Of a stretch of 64,000 bases of DNA, positions 27,652 through 37,027 are shown in pieces; positions within the stretch are counted from its first letter, which is position 1, and each line of letters opens with the position of its first letter. This stretch comes from Streptomyces cinereus (lineage in GTDB: Bacteria > Pseudomonadota > Gammaproteobacteria > Pseudomonadales > Moraxellaceae). Where the stretch lies: positions 60,563-124,562 of the forward strand of contig BMPS01000005.1 in NCBI GenBank assembly GCA_014647715.1. The letters run 5' to 3'. Below the pieces are notes generated by a model, which did no database searches, was not told the DNA's origin, and saw only the letters and a list, made by a program, of their open reading frames with translations. The translations under genes and the position numbers were made by a program.

Positions 27652-28602
27652 TTATTTCGTACCCGCATTTTTATCCATACGACTGAGCATCAATTTTGAA
27701 ATCACTAGTACAATAAAGGTAATGATAAATAGCAAGAAACCTAAATGTAATAGCGATGATTGGTGCAAGCCTTCAGACTCTGCAAATTCATTTGCCAATG
27801 CCGAAGTGATTGACACCCCTGACTGGAACAAACTTGGACTGACATTATAAGCGTTACCAATAACAAAGGTGACTGCCATCGTTTCACCCAATGCGCGACC
27901 GAGCCCCAAAATGATACCGCCCATCACACCAGCTTTGGTATAAGGCAACACCACGTATCGCATCACTTCCCAAGTGGTTGACCCTAAACCATAGGCAGAT
28001 TCTTTAAGCATCTTTGGCGTAATGGAGAAAACGTCACGCATGACCGATGCAATAAACGGGATAATCATCACTGCCAAAATCAAACTTGCGGTGAACAGAC
28101 CAATACCCATCGGTGCACCTTGGAATAAACGACCCACATAAGGCACATCACCCAAATGGTCAATCAGCCAAGGCTGTACATGTTCTGAAAACCAAGGCGC
28201 AAATACGAAAAATCCCCACATACCATAGATAATTGAAGGGATACCCGCTAACAACTCAATGGCAATCCCTAAAGGACGTTTTAAAAAATTTGGGCAAAGC
28301 TCTGTCAAAAACATGGCAATACCAAAACTTACCGGCACCGCAATCAAAATAGCAATGATAGAAGTCACCAACGTACCATAGATTGGTGCCAGTGCGCCGT
28401 ATACATCCATCCCTGTATCCCAGTCTTTACTGGTATAAAAGTTAATGCCAAACGCCTTCATACTTGGCAATGCGCCAAGAAATAGTGAGATTAAGATACC
28501 ACCTAACAACAACAGCACGATAAACGCAAAAAGACGAGTCGCGTTGACAAACAACCAGTCTAATTGTTTTTGCTTTGCGAGTTTTGCGTGTAAATCCGAC
28601 AT
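27652..28602 (-). CDS. pstC: Phosphate ABC transporter permease PstC
   Basis: Inner-membrane permease of 316 residues with six or seven hydrophobic helices, the EAA-type loop ([13 protein letters not shown]) and the family segment [10 protein letters not shown]. It lies between pstS, from which a terminator-like hairpin separates it, and pstA. Confidence 0.96.
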   Translation of the reverse strand: MSDLHAKLAKQKQLDWLFVNATRLFAFIVLLLLGGILISLFLGALPSMKAFGINFYTSKDWDTGMDVYGALAPIYGTLVTSIIAILIAVPVSFGIAMFLTELCPNFLKRPLGIAIELLAGIPSIIYGMWGFFVFAPWFSEHVQPWLIDHLGDVPYVGRLFQGAPMGIGLFTASLILAVMIIPFIASVMRDVFSITPKMLKESAYGLGSTTWEVMRYVVLPYTKAGVMGGIILGLGRALGETMAVTFVIGNAYNVSPSLFQSGVSITSALANEFAESEGLHQSSLLHLGFLLFIITFIVLVISKLMLSRMDKNAGTK

Positions 28603-28650
28603 AAGAACCCAGCCATCAAAAAATAGTTTTAGTTTACTAATTCTAGAAAT

Positions 28651-28694
28651 TTGAAAAAAAAACGTAGAGCATTAACTTGTTTATTGCTCTACGT
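28651..28694 (-). terminator. Hairpin terminator/attenuator between pstS and pstC
   Basis: A perfect 10-bp stem ACGTAGAGCA/TGCTCTACGT with a 13-base loop is followed by nine T on the minus strand. It would let pstS be expressed above pstCAB, as is common for binding-protein genes. Confidence 0.85.
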
Positions 28695-28739
28695 ATAGTT
28701 TGACATGCATAACCCTTTTAACTGTTAATCATCATTAGA

Positions 28740-29888
28740 TTATTTTGCAGCTGAAGCAGCATCTGAGGTAAACAGTGGTTTACCATCAGCCCCTACAACT
28801 TTTTTCCACTCTTCACGGAAGATAGCTTTGCTTTCTGCTGAGAATGGTACAAAGTCCAATGATTTTGCTAGCTCATCACCACTTGAATACGCCCAGTCAA
28901 AGAATTTAAGGGTATTTTTGACGTTTTCTGGGTTGGTGGGTTTAGTATGGACTAAGATGAAGGTTGCCGCAGAGATTGGCCAGGCATTTGGGTCTGCTTG
29001 GTTAGTCAATACGATGTTAAAGCCTGGTGTACCTTTCCAATCTGCATTACCCGCAGCGGCAAAGCTTTCAGCCGATGGTTGTACAAAGTTACCTGCTGCA
29101 TTTTTCAACTGAGTGTAAGCCATTTTGTTTTGTTTTGCGTAAGCGTACTCAACATAACCGATTGAGTTTTTGGCACGAGCGACGTTACTTGCCACGCCTT
29201 CGTTACCTTTACCACCTGCACCTGTGGCAGCGGTTGGCCATTTAATGGATTTATCCACACCTGGACCTGCTTTCCATTCTGGTGATACAGCAGCTAAGTA
29301 GCTTGCAAAGTTAAAGGTTGTACCTGAACCATCTGAACGGAAAATCGTCGTGATTGGCGCATCTGGTAGTGTCACGCCTGCGTTTAATGCGGTAATCGCT
29401 GGGTCATTCCATTTAGTGATTTTACCCAAGTAGATATTGGCAAGGGTGGCACCGTCTAGTTTTAATTGACCTGGTGCAACACCATCGATATTAACAACCG
29501 GTACAACCCCACCGATAACGGTTGGGAACTGGATTAAACCGCTTTTATCCAACTCTTCTTTGCTTAAAGGCGCATCCGACGCACCAAAGTCAACGGTATT
29601 GGCTTGGATTTGTTTGATACCACCTGATGAACCGATTGATTGGTAATTTACTTGACCGCCAGTGGCGTTTTTGAACTCACCTGCCCATTTAGCATAGATA
29701 GGTTGTGGGAAAGAGGCACCTGCACCTGTGATAGTAAATACGGCGTTTTTATCGCTACCTGCCGCGCCTGTAGTCGCAGTGCTTGACGTCGCTGAGGCAC
29801 CCGCTGCTTGATTGTCTGCTTGCTTGTTGCCACAAGCGGTTAATGCTAACGTTGATGCTACAACAACACTTAATAATGAATAACGCAT
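28740..29888 (-). CDS. pstS: Phosphate-binding lipoprotein PstS
   Basis: Phosphate receptor of the Pst importer. The signal ends in lipobox LTAC, followed by a Ser/Ala/Thr linker and the PstS fold with GAGASFPQPIYAKW, GSSGGIKQI and RSDGSGTTFNF, which form the phosphate site. It has 382 residues. The C-terminal half ends in TSDAASAAK. It is the first gene of pstSCAB, with a Pho box about 205 bases upstream. Confidence 0.96.
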   Translation of the reverse strand: MRYSLLSVVVASTLALTACGNKQADNQAAGASATSSTATTGAAGSDKNAVFTITGAGASFPQPIYAKWAGEFKNATGGQVNYQSIGSSGGIKQIQANTVDFGASDAPLSKEELDKSGLIQFPTVIGGVVPVVNIDGVAPGQLKLDGATLANIYLGKITKWNDPAITALNAGVTLPDAPITTIFRSDGSGTTFNFASYLAAVSPEWKAGPGVDKSIKWPTAATGAGGKGNEGVASNVARAKNSIGYVEYAYAKQNKMAYTQLKNAAGNFVQPSAESFAAAGNADWKGTPGFNIVLTNQADPNAWPISAATFILVHTKPTNPENVKNTLKFFDWAYSSGDELAKSLDFVPFSAESKAIFREEWKKVVGADGKPLFTSDAASAAK

Positions 29889-30271
29889 GGATAGCTCCTA
29901 AAAACATTTTTTGAGTTTACAATGAAAATGCTTGAATAAAATAACTGTCACGAACCGTACGATTTAACCTTTTTTGGCTATTTTCACTATGATAGGTCAA
30001 AGCTGATATCAATCAAAGTTGGCCGCTTCAAGTATCCTAATAATAACCATATTTCGGTTTGTATAAAAATTGTGTATATGATTACAAAGAAATGTGACAG
30101 TATCATGACAGTTTGATGGCTGACGGATGGCACACGCTGCTATAGGTGGGATGCGATGAGGGTATTTAAGATTAAATTCGCTTATCGATTCGCAAAGCCT
30201 TGAGCAGCTTTACAACCTTTAGCAGTGAATGAGAAGTGAAAAGGTGAAAAAGTTAACAAGTTGAAAAGTAA
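29889..30271. other. Upstream regulatory region of pstSCAB
   Basis: About 380 bases without a gene between the convergently arriving crcB stop and the pstS start. It contains the Pho box; the remainder is AT-rich leader with nothing else I can support. Confidence 0.55.
30083..30111 (-). promoter_or_regulatory. Pho box (PhoB site) upstream of pstS
   Basis: On the minus strand, CTGTCAT (30111-30105) and CTGTCAC (30100-30094) are direct repeats at 11-bp spacing, matching the PhoB consensus of 7-mers with 4-bp spacers. A weaker third copy, CTTTGTA, follows at the same spacing. It predicts PhoB activation of pstSCAB under phosphate limitation. Confidence 0.85.
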
Positions 30272-30640
30272 TCAATAATTTAACAATTTAAGACTATAAA
30301 ACCCAATGGCAGTCGCAACCAAGGTTAAAAACACATGGATGCCAATCAAGGCTAAACCTTGCCATACCTTGCCAGTATTCAACAAAGTAAACACTTCGGC
30401 ACTAAACGTACTAAACGTTGTCAGTCCCCCCAAAAACCCGGTGGTGATAAACAGTCGTAAGTTTGGGTGCATCTTTTGGGTGAGTATCAAGGCAAATCCC
30501 ATCAACAGCCCGCCTAGTACATTGGCAAATAGTGTGCCATAGGGCAACCAAGGATGTACGCTATTGATTCTGGCTAACCACCAGCGCAGCATTGCCCCAA
30601 ATGCCGCCCCCAATCCTATCCACAACCATGGCATCTTCAA
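30272..30640 (-). CDS. crcB: Fluoride channel CrcB (Fluc)
   Basis: A 122-residue four-helix membrane protein that exports fluoride as an antiparallel dimer. Family motifs are [11 protein letters not shown] near the N-terminus, [10 protein letters not shown], and [13 protein letters not shown], which includes the Phe-box and Na+-site region. The start lies 13 bases after the tsaD stop, so it is probably in that transcript. No fluoride riboswitch was seen upstream. Confidence 0.94.
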   Translation of the reverse strand: MKMPWLWIGLGAAFGAMLRWWLARINSVHPWLPYGTLFANVLGGLLMGFALILTQKMHPNLRLFITTGFLGGLTTFSTFSAEVFTLLNTGKVWQGLALIGIHVFLTLVATAIGFYSLKLLNY

Positions 30641-30653
30641 GTCCTTGTGGTGG

Positions 30654-31715
30654 TTATGAGTTAATTGGATTGACAGCAGGCAGCGTTGTCATATCCCAAC
30701 GCGGCAAGCAGCTAACGGCTAGTTCATCGTGTTGACCGGCGTTCAAGCGCTGCCACCCGGCGAAAGCAATCATGGCGCCATTGTCGGTACACAAGGCAGG
30801 CGGTGCATAATGCACAGTGGCATTGATTTTGGCTAATGCCTCAGCTAACGATTCTCGTAGTTGTTGATTAGCACTCACCCCGCCTGCGATCACCAGACGT
30901 TTCATGCCCGTTTGCTGCAAGGCTTTGACGCATTTTTTCACCAACGTATCGACCATCGCATATTGAAAACTTGCTGCAATATCGGCACGCGTCTGGGCAT
31001 GCTCAGGATTATGGCTATCGGTTGGATGGTCTTTAATCAAATTATGCACGGCGGTTTTCATACCACTAAAAGAAAAATCCAATCCTTTGCCCAACATCGG
31101 GCGCGGTAATTCATAGGCTAACGGATCGCCTGTTTGCGCCAAGCGGGCAATATTAGGTCCACCAGGATAAGGTAACTCTAGCATTTTAGCGGCTTTATCA
31201 AAGCACTCGCCTGCGGCATCATCAATCGACTCACCTAATATTTCATATTGCCCGATGCCTTTGACGGCCACCAACATGGTATGTCCACCTGACACGAGCA
31301 ACGCGACAAACGGAAAATCGGGCGGATTGGCGCCTAATAGCGGCGCGAGTAGGTGTCCTTCCATGTGATGTACGCCAATCGCAGGAATATCAAGCGCCAT
31401 CGCCAAACTGCGGCCAAATAATGCCCCAGTCATCAACGCGCCCACCAGTCCAGGACCTTTGGTAAAGGCAATTGCATCGATATCGGTTTTTTTGAGTTGG
31501 CAGTCATCAAGCAGTTGCTGCAACAAGGGCACTAATTTACGGATATGATCGCGGCTTGCAAGTTCAGGGACTACCCCGCCATACGTCGCATGTAGCGCGA
31601 TTTGACTATACAGCACTTGTCCGACCAAACCTTGATTGGGTTGGTGACGTTGGTCACTATCAAAAATGGCTAATCCCGTTTCATCGCAGGATGTTTCCAG
31701 TCCTAGCACACGCAT
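30654..31715 (-). CDS. tsaD: tRNA N6-threonylcarbamoyladenosine synthase subunit TsaD
   Basis: Catalytic ASKHA-fold subunit that transfers the threonylcarbamoyl group to A37 of ANN-decoding tRNAs. It has the N-terminal [11 protein letters not shown], the metal-binding [30 protein letters not shown] and GGVSANQ. It has 353 residues with AAGGA before ATG 31715. crcB follows closely. Confidence 0.97.
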   Translation of the reverse strand: MRVLGLETSCDETGLAIFDSDQRHQPNQGLVGQVLYSQIALHATYGGVVPELASRDHIRKLVPLLQQLLDDCQLKKTDIDAIAFTKGPGLVGALMTGALFGRSLAMALDIPAIGVHHMEGHLLAPLLGANPPDFPFVALLVSGGHTMLVAVKGIGQYEILGESIDDAAGECFDKAAKMLELPYPGGPNIARLAQTGDPLAYELPRPMLGKGLDFSFSGMKTAVHNLIKDHPTDSHNPEHAQTRADIAASFQYAMVDTLVKKCVKALQQTGMKRLVIAGGVSANQQLRESLAEALAKINATVHYAPPALCTDNGAMIAFAGWQRLNAGQHDELAVSCLPRWDMTTLPAVNPINS

Positions 31716-31765
31716 GGTATTTCCTTAAACGATAAATAAACGTCAACATACCGATGGCAACTTAG

Positions 31766-32338
31766 TTATTTTTTGCCATCATTGATAATTTTGACAGGAA
31801 TGGTTAACCCTTTGGCAAAGGGCTCGGCAAAGACATAAGTGTATTGACTCGGGGCAATTTGCTGGGTGGTATGGATGACAAACGCGCTGTTTTTACCGGC
31901 TGTGAGTTCATGTGACACATAGGCAGTACCCAGCTGGTCGAGCACTTTGGATAAGACTTCATTGACTGCCATACCCACCGTTAAGTTGTAGCGGGAGGTT
32001 TCATTATCCACATGATACATCTCGGCATACGCTTTGACAGGCTCGCTATCGATCGCAAACGGGTATTTAAAGCTAGCCTTATCGACTGGCTTAACGCCCG
32101 AATCCACCAATGCCCAGTTGATTTGTTTGGGCACACCGTTTTGGGCGGTTTGGGAGGATACGGTACTGGCGACAGCTACACTGGCAACGTGATGCGGACT
32201 TTGAACGCTAGCCACTGTGGTACTTACTGTGGCACTTGCTGTGCTATTTTGCGCTGGCTTGTTATCACTGGCAGGTTGACAAGCCGAGAGCAATACCCCA
32301 CCTATCAGCAAACTTGATACTATAACTGCTTGTTTCAT
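31766..32338 (-). CDS. Putative lipoprotein of unknown function
   Basis: A 190-residue exported lipoprotein: hydrophobic signal ending in lipobox LLSAC, a 50-residue Ser/Thr/Val/Ala linker, then a mature domain of about 120 residues beginning near INWALVDSGVKP. I do not recognise the domain. ATG 32338 has a strong GGAGG seven bases upstream; GTG 32344 is less likely. It begins 47 bases behind the amino-acid permease gene on the same strand, so it may be cotranscribed with the transporter, but no functional link can be read from sequence. Confidence 0.8.
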   Translation of the reverse strand: MKQAVIVSSLLIGGVLLSACQPASDNKPAQNSTASATVSTTVASVQSPHHVASVAVASTVSSQTAQNGVPKQINWALVDSGVKPVDKASFKYPFAIDSEPVKAYAEMYHVDNETSRYNLTVGMAVNEVLSKVLDQLGTAYVSHELTAGKNSAFVIHTTQQIAPSQYTYVFAEPFAKGLTIPVKIINDGKK

Positions 32339-32385
32339 TGGCACGCCTCCAATACATCCAAACTCTTTATCTAGCTTAATCTAGT

Positions 32386-33111
32386 TTAGGCAGTAACGCC
32401 CCCATTACTGACGGGCTGATAAGAAAGATGACGATTGATGCGTTTCTCAGCCAATCGAAACATCCCAATTAATAGCCAAGACAATAACAAATAAATGATA
32501 CCTGAGGCAAAGAACAACTCAAAAACGGTATAAGTTTTTGACATAATCGTCGTTGCCACACCGGTGATATCCATCAAAGTAATGGTCGATGCCAGCGCAC
32601 TGCCTTTTAGCATAAAAATCACTTCATTGCCATAAGCCGGCAGCATGATGCCGAAGGCGCGAGGAAAAATAATTCGGCGCAATTTTTGGCTATATGACAT
32701 GCCAATGGCGTCGGCAGCTTCATTCTCGCCTTTGGGGATGGACTTGATAGCACCGCGGATGATTTCTGCGGTATAAGCTGCCGTATTGAGGGTAAAAGCG
32801 ATGATAGCGCACCAAAATGGGCTCGCTAACACACCCGATTTCCACAGTACGGACTCGGTCACCCATTTAAATTGTGACAATCCATAATAAATCAAAAAGA
32901 TTTGCACCAGTAGCGGCGTACCCCGAAAAAAGAAAATATACGCAAATGGCAATGCCTGTACCCAAGGTTTTTTCGACAGCCTAGCCAGTGCTAGCGGCAC
33001 TGCCAACATAAACCCCAATAAACCCGACAACACCACAAGCTCAATGGTGATAATACTGCCTTGCAGCAGTTTTGGGATACTATCAATAATAATTTGCCAA
33101 TTCCAGTTCAT
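32386..33111 (-). CDS. Amino-acid ABC transporter permease (HisM/ArtM type)
   Basis: A 241-residue inner-membrane subunit of a polar/basic amino-acid importer, with five hydrophobic helices, the N-terminal FFRGTPLLVQIF motif and the ABC loop ENEAADAIGMSYSQKLRRI. The second permease gene lies 11 bases upstream and AGGGG precedes the ATG. The substrate is likely arginine, lysine or histidine by family, which sequence alone cannot settle. Confidence 0.9.
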   Translation of the reverse strand: MNWNWQIIIDSIPKLLQGSIITIELVVLSGLLGFMLAVPLALARLSKKPWVQALPFAYIFFFRGTPLLVQIFLIYYGLSQFKWVTESVLWKSGVLASPFWCAIIAFTLNTAAYTAEIIRGAIKSIPKGENEAADAIGMSYSQKLRRIIFPRAFGIMLPAYGNEVIFMLKGSALASTITLMDITGVATTIMSKTYTVFELFFASGIIYLLLSWLLIGMFRLAEKRINRHLSYQPVSNGGVTA

Positions 33112-33122
33112 TGATGTATCCC

Positions 33123-33842
33123 CTATTTTGCCATGCCGATTTTTTGCATGCGTTTTGCATAACGCTCTGCTGGGTTATTGACCCATTCTAGCCACATAAT
33201 CACACCCGTGATGATGACGGTCAGACTCAAGTACAACAATGCTGCTGCCATATAAAAAGTAAACGGGCTTTGCGTGGAAGTCGCTGCCGTTTTAGCATGG
33301 CGCATGATATCTTCAAGCCCGACCACAGAAACCAACGCGGTATCTTTGAGCAGTACCAAAAACAAATTACCCAGTCCTGGCAGTGCAATACGCCAGACTT
33401 GTGGCAACGTCACTCGCCAAAGTATTTGAAATTTTTTCATGCCAATCGCTTGCGCTGCTTCAGCTTGACCTTTTGGAATCTCTTGAAATGCCATACGAAA
33501 AGTTTCGGTCGCATACGCACCAAATGCCACAGACAGCGCCGTAACTCCCGCCCAGAACGGACTGACATCCACATATCCGGTATTGCCAAATTGCGATAGA
33601 ATGAGCCCCATCAACATCGAGCCGCCAAAGTAAATAAACATGACTGACAGCAGTTCTGGAATACCACGGATAATCGTGGTGTAAGCGGTGGCGATGGCGT
33701 TGAGCACTTTAAACCGTGACATCTTAGCGGTCGCGCCCAATAATCCCAAAATCAGCCCAATCACTAAACTAGTCAGTGCCAGTTTGATGGTGACCCAAGC
33801 GCCACTTAATAATAGCTGCCCAAAACCTTGTAGATCTAACAC
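33123..33842 (-). CDS. Amino-acid ABC transporter permease (HisQ/ArtQ type)
   Basis: A 239-residue permease paired with the one downstream. It has the motif IRGIPELLSV and the EAA loop QAEAAQAIGMKKFQ. It starts with GTG 33842, preceded by AGGG ten bases away. A terminator-like hairpin separates it from the third binding-protein gene upstream, so the permease pair may have its own promoter in the 230-base gap. Confidence 0.9.
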   Translation of the reverse strand: MLDLQGFGQLLLSGAWVTIKLALTSLVIGLILGLLGATAKMSRFKVLNAIATAYTTIIRGIPELLSVMFIYFGGSMLMGLILSQFGNTGYVDVSPFWAGVTALSVAFGAYATETFRMAFQEIPKGQAEAAQAIGMKKFQILWRVTLPQVWRIALPGLGNLFLVLLKDTALVSVVGLEDIMRHAKTAATSTQSPFTFYMAAALLYLSLTVIITGVIMWLEWVNNPAERYAKRMQKIGMAK

Positions 33843-34015
33843 AATATCGATACCCTGTCTTTTTAACTCTGTTTGTTGACCTATTACCCAAAAAATGCTT
33901 AAAACGCAGTTTTACCGTCACATAGACAAAAGGTGATAATGGATATAACCTTTTGCTTTGTTTTTTGCAGGGTGCAATTTTACGTGATTGCCCCATCAAA
34001 AACCATCAAAAAAAC

Positions 34016-34047
34016 AAAAAACTGAGTGACTTTTCACCCAGTTTTTG
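34016..34047 (-). terminator. Terminator behind the third binding-protein gene
   Basis: AAAACTG-A-GTGA pairs with TCAC-C-CAGTTTT (one mismatch) around a 4-base loop, followed by T residues on the minus strand. Confidence 0.65.
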
Positions 34048-34071
34048 ACTAAACCTAAGCGCTTGGTTAAG

Positions 34072-34992
34072 TTACTTGCTGGTACTTGCCACAGTCGTCG
34101 TGGTCGTTGTGGTACTGGAGACCGTGACTACCACGCTGCTTGCTGCCGCTATTGTGGTGGTTGCACTGCCAAAATATTGGTTATAGATTTTGTCATAGGT
34201 GCCATTTGATTTTAACGTGGCAATCGCTTTGTTAAATTCTAAACGCAGTGGGTCACCTTTACGAACGATGATACCCATTTTGTCATTGACATCAATCTCT
34301 TTACCTTTGATTACAAAGCCTTTACCTTCTGGCGTGGTCAGCCAATAAGCGGCCGGGGCTTTATCCGAAATCATCATATCTGAACGCCCTGCTGCCAAGT
34401 CCATAAAAGCATTATCCAACCCTTCATACAGGTTTAGCTTGGCTTTTGGGTGATTTTTTTCCATCCACTGGGTTGATAGCGTTGAACGCTGCGCCGCAAC
34501 TTTATGGCTGTCAATCTGAGCAGGGTCATCCGGATTGATGGGGCTACCTTGTTTGGTTAAAAATACCAACGTATTGGTAAAATAGGGGTCGGTAAAATCG
34601 ACTTGCGCCTGACGCTCTGGGGTGATAGACATGGCATCAATTACCACGTCATATTTTTTTGCCATCAAGCCTGGCAATAAACCATCCCAATCTTGTGGCT
34701 TTATTTCACAGTTGGCTTTCATTTGTGCACATAAAGCCTGCATAAAATCGACATCAAAACCTGTCAAACTACCATCTGCTTTGGTGATGCTAAAGGGTTT
34801 ATAAGTGCCTTCAGTGGCGATGCGAATGGTTTTGCCAGCCATACTGCTCGATGTCTCAGTGCTGGTAGTCACCGCTGTAGAAGCGGCTGCGCTACCCGTC
34901 GTTGCTGCAGTTTTTTCCGCAGGTTTTTGACAACCCACCAGCGCTAGACCTGCCAATGCCAAGCTACCTAATAATGAAATATTTGCTTTCAC
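34072..34992 (-). CDS. Amino-acid-binding lipoprotein, paralogue 3, with Ser/Thr tail
   Basis: Periplasmic family-3 solute-binding lipoprotein. Lipobox LVGC is followed by QKPAEK, shared with the two upstream paralogues, then a Ser/Thr linker and the binding domain with IRIATEGTYKPF, GFDVDFMQALC and QDWDGLLPGL. Unlike its paralogues it carries a C-terminal low-complexity tail of about 30 Ser, Thr, Val and Ala residues after the usual end YNQYFGSA. It is last of three tandem binding-protein genes, 90 bases behind paralogue 2. It probably delivers an amino acid to the downstream permeases. Confidence 0.9.
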   Translation of the reverse strand: MKANISLLGSLALAGLALVGCQKPAEKTAATTGSAAASTAVTTSTETSSSMAGKTIRIATEGTYKPFSITKADGSLTGFDVDFMQALCAQMKANCEIKPQDWDGLLPGLMAKKYDVVIDAMSITPERQAQVDFTDPYFTNTLVFLTKQGSPINPDDPAQIDSHKVAAQRSTLSTQWMEKNHPKAKLNLYEGLDNAFMDLAAGRSDMMISDKAPAAYWLTTPEGKGFVIKGKEIDVNDKMGIIVRKGDPLRLEFNKAIATLKSNGTYDKIYNQYFGSATTTIAAASSVVVTVSSTTTTTTTVASTSK

Positions 34993-35082
34993 CTGATACT
35001 CCTAATTTTTAACGTCTAACACATGACAATTTTTGCTTGTAAGCTTTAACAACACTAACAGGCAAATAAGTTATTTAACGGC

Positions 35083-35889
35083 TTATTTTGGCAAATCTGC
35101 AAAATATTTTTGGCTGATTTTATCGTAAGTACCATTGGCTTTTAGCGCGGCTAGTGCAGTGTTGAATTTGCCAATCAATGGATCATTTTGACGAAGGGCA
35201 ATGGCAATTTTGTCATCAATATTGATCGGTTGACCTTTGACTTCAAAGCCTTGACCTTTGGCGGTTTTTAACCATGATAAGGCTGGGGCACTGTCAGAAA
35301 TCATCAAATCCGTACGACCCGATTCTAGGTCAAGATAGGCATTATCTTGGGTGTCATACAGTTTTGGGGTGGCTTTTGGGAAGTTTTTGGCTAAGTACTC
35401 AGCTGCGGTCGTTGAACGCTGCGCACCCACTGATTTGCCTGCTAGGTCATCAGCACCTTTGTCTACCCCTTTTTTGCCAATCACAACGAGATTATTGGTA
35501 AAGTATGGGTCGCTAAATGCCACCACTTGGCGACGCTCTGCGGTGTCTGACATCCCCGCCATGATGGCATGGTATTTTTGTGCTTGTAGTCCTGGAATCA
35601 GTCCATCCCAATCTTGGGAAATCACTTCACATTTTAGTTTGGCTTCACTACATAACGCATCTGCCAAATCAATCTCAAAGCCGATTAATTTGCCATTGGC
35701 ATCTTTATAACTAAAGGGGACAAAGCTTGATTCGGTAGCGATACGAATCTGTGGCATATCTGCGTTTGCTGCCGTGGTAGCGTTACTTGCTGCTGCCGTG
35801 TCTGCCGGTTTTTCCGCAGGTTTTTGACAGGCAGTTACCCCCATCAAAATGGCTAACGACGATACACCCAAAACCGATAACTGTTTCAT
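35083..35889 (-). CDS. Amino-acid-binding lipoprotein, paralogue 2
   Basis: Family-3 solute-binding lipoprotein with lipobox VTAC followed by QKPAEK. The binding domain shows IRIATESSFVPF, GFEIDLADALC, QDWDGLIPGL and RSTTAAEYL. It departs most from the other two in ligand-region residues: MAGMSDTAERR replaces the MSITPERSAQVDF-type segment. ATG 35889 has AAGG seven bases upstream, making it 268 residues. Duplication and divergence within one locus suggests an altered ligand range. Confidence 0.9.
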   Translation of the reverse strand: MKQLSVLGVSSLAILMGVTACQKPAEKPADTAAASNATTAANADMPQIRIATESSFVPFSYKDANGKLIGFEIDLADALCSEAKLKCEVISQDWDGLIPGLQAQKYHAIMAGMSDTAERRQVVAFSDPYFTNNLVVIGKKGVDKGADDLAGKSVGAQRSTTAAEYLAKNFPKATPKLYDTQDNAYLDLESGRTDLMISDSAPALSWLKTAKGQGFEVKGQPINIDDKIAIALRQNDPLIGKFNTALAALKANGTYDKISQKYFADLPK

Positions 35890-35965
35890 AACAACACCTT
35901 TTGTCAAAATTTGAGGGTCACCCACATCTATTGTGTAAATTTTAAAACGATCGATACAACGTCAA

Positions 35966-36772
35966 TTAATTACCAAAATGTTGCTTTTGTAATTTTGCCA
36001 ACTCGCCATTGCTTTGTAGTGCACCTAAGGCTTTATCAAATTCTGCTTTTAGTGGATCGCCTTTACGAATGGCCATTGCGATGTTGTCACCATTATCCAT
36101 CTCACTGCCTACGAGTTGGTAGTTGCTGTTTTGTTTTAGCCATTCGCTAGCGGTTACTTTTTCAGACAGCACTGAATCGATACGACCTGATTTTAGGTCA
36201 ATGTAGGCGTTGTCATAGTTGTCATACAATTTGATTTCGTTGGTTTTGCTCAGTTTATCTTGAAGGTACTGCGCCATGGTGGTTGAGCGTTGACCGCCAA
36301 TTTTTAGCCCTGAAATTGCTTGTGGGTTGAATTTGCCATCTTTGGCAGCGACCCAAACCATGGTATTTTTAAAATAAGGTGTGGTGAAGTCCACTTGCGC
36401 TGAACGCTCTGGGGTAATTGACATACCCGCGGCAACCGCGTCGTATTTTCTCGCCATCAAGCCTGGCAAAATACCGTCCCAATCTTGCGCTACGATTTCG
36501 CAGTCGAGTTTCGCTTGGGCACACACGGCTTTGGCAACATCCACGTCATAACCGCCTAACGTGCCATCGGCATTGGTGTAGTTAAATGGTTTGTAGGCGC
36601 CTTCAGTGGCAATACGAATTTTTTTGCCTGTGCTGGCACCGGCAGCGGGTTGGCTGGCGGCTGCAGCTTCTGTTTTTTCAGCAGGTTTTTGACAGGCGGT
36701 TAATCCCATGCTAACTGCACATACCGTTGCCAAGGCGAGTTTTGAGTAGGTTGAATTCAAGGTTGATTGCAT
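35966..36772 (-). CDS. Amino-acid-binding lipoprotein, paralogue 1
   Basis: Family-3 solute-binding lipoprotein of 268 residues. It has lipobox LTAC then QKPAEK, and the domain motifs IRIATEGAYKPF, GGYDVDVAKAVC, QDWDGILPGL and GMSITPERSAQVDF. It closely resembles HisJ/ArtJ-type proteins. It lies behind the ATPase gene and a terminator-like hairpin, and paralogue 2 follows after 76 bases. Confidence 0.9.
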   Translation of the reverse strand: MQSTLNSTYSKLALATVCAVSMGLTACQKPAEKTEAAAASQPAAGASTGKKIRIATEGAYKPFNYTNADGTLGGYDVDVAKAVCAQAKLDCEIVAQDWDGILPGLMARKYDAVAAGMSITPERSAQVDFTTPYFKNTMVWVAAKDGKFNPQAISGLKIGGQRSTTMAQYLQDKLSKTNEIKLYDNYDNAYIDLKSGRIDSVLSEKVTASEWLKQNSNYQLVGSEMDNGDNIAMAIRKGDPLKAEFDKALGALQSNGELAKLQKQHFGN

Positions 36773-36978
36773 GGATGTTCCTTACAAATGAAATTTTTGA
36801 GTAAAAAGCGATTTAATATCAGGTTTCGCTTTCAGCGATTTCAATATTTAAAATCAATGCGACTAAAATAAATGAGAGTTTACAATTTAGTTAAAATTAA
36901 CATAAATTAACATTTTTGCAAGTGAAAAACGTATGCAGCAACAATTAAATCAAATAAATTTTTTCTGATGCCTAAAAC

Positions 36979-37010
36979 GACAAAACCGCCAATCGCATGG
37001 CAATTGACGG
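36979..37010 (-). terminator. Terminator-like hairpin behind the ABC ATPase gene
   Basis: An 8-bp stem (CCGTCAAT with ATTGGCGG, one G-U pair) followed by a T-rich stretch on the minus strand. It separates the ATPase gene from the three binding-protein genes. Confidence 0.65.
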
Positions 37011-37027
37011 CTCATAGGTTGATTAGA

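Noticed and set aside
30272-30640. Fluoride riboswitch for crcB
   Set aside because: crcB starts 13 bases after tsaD, leaving no room for the aptamer, and none was seen upstream of tsaD.
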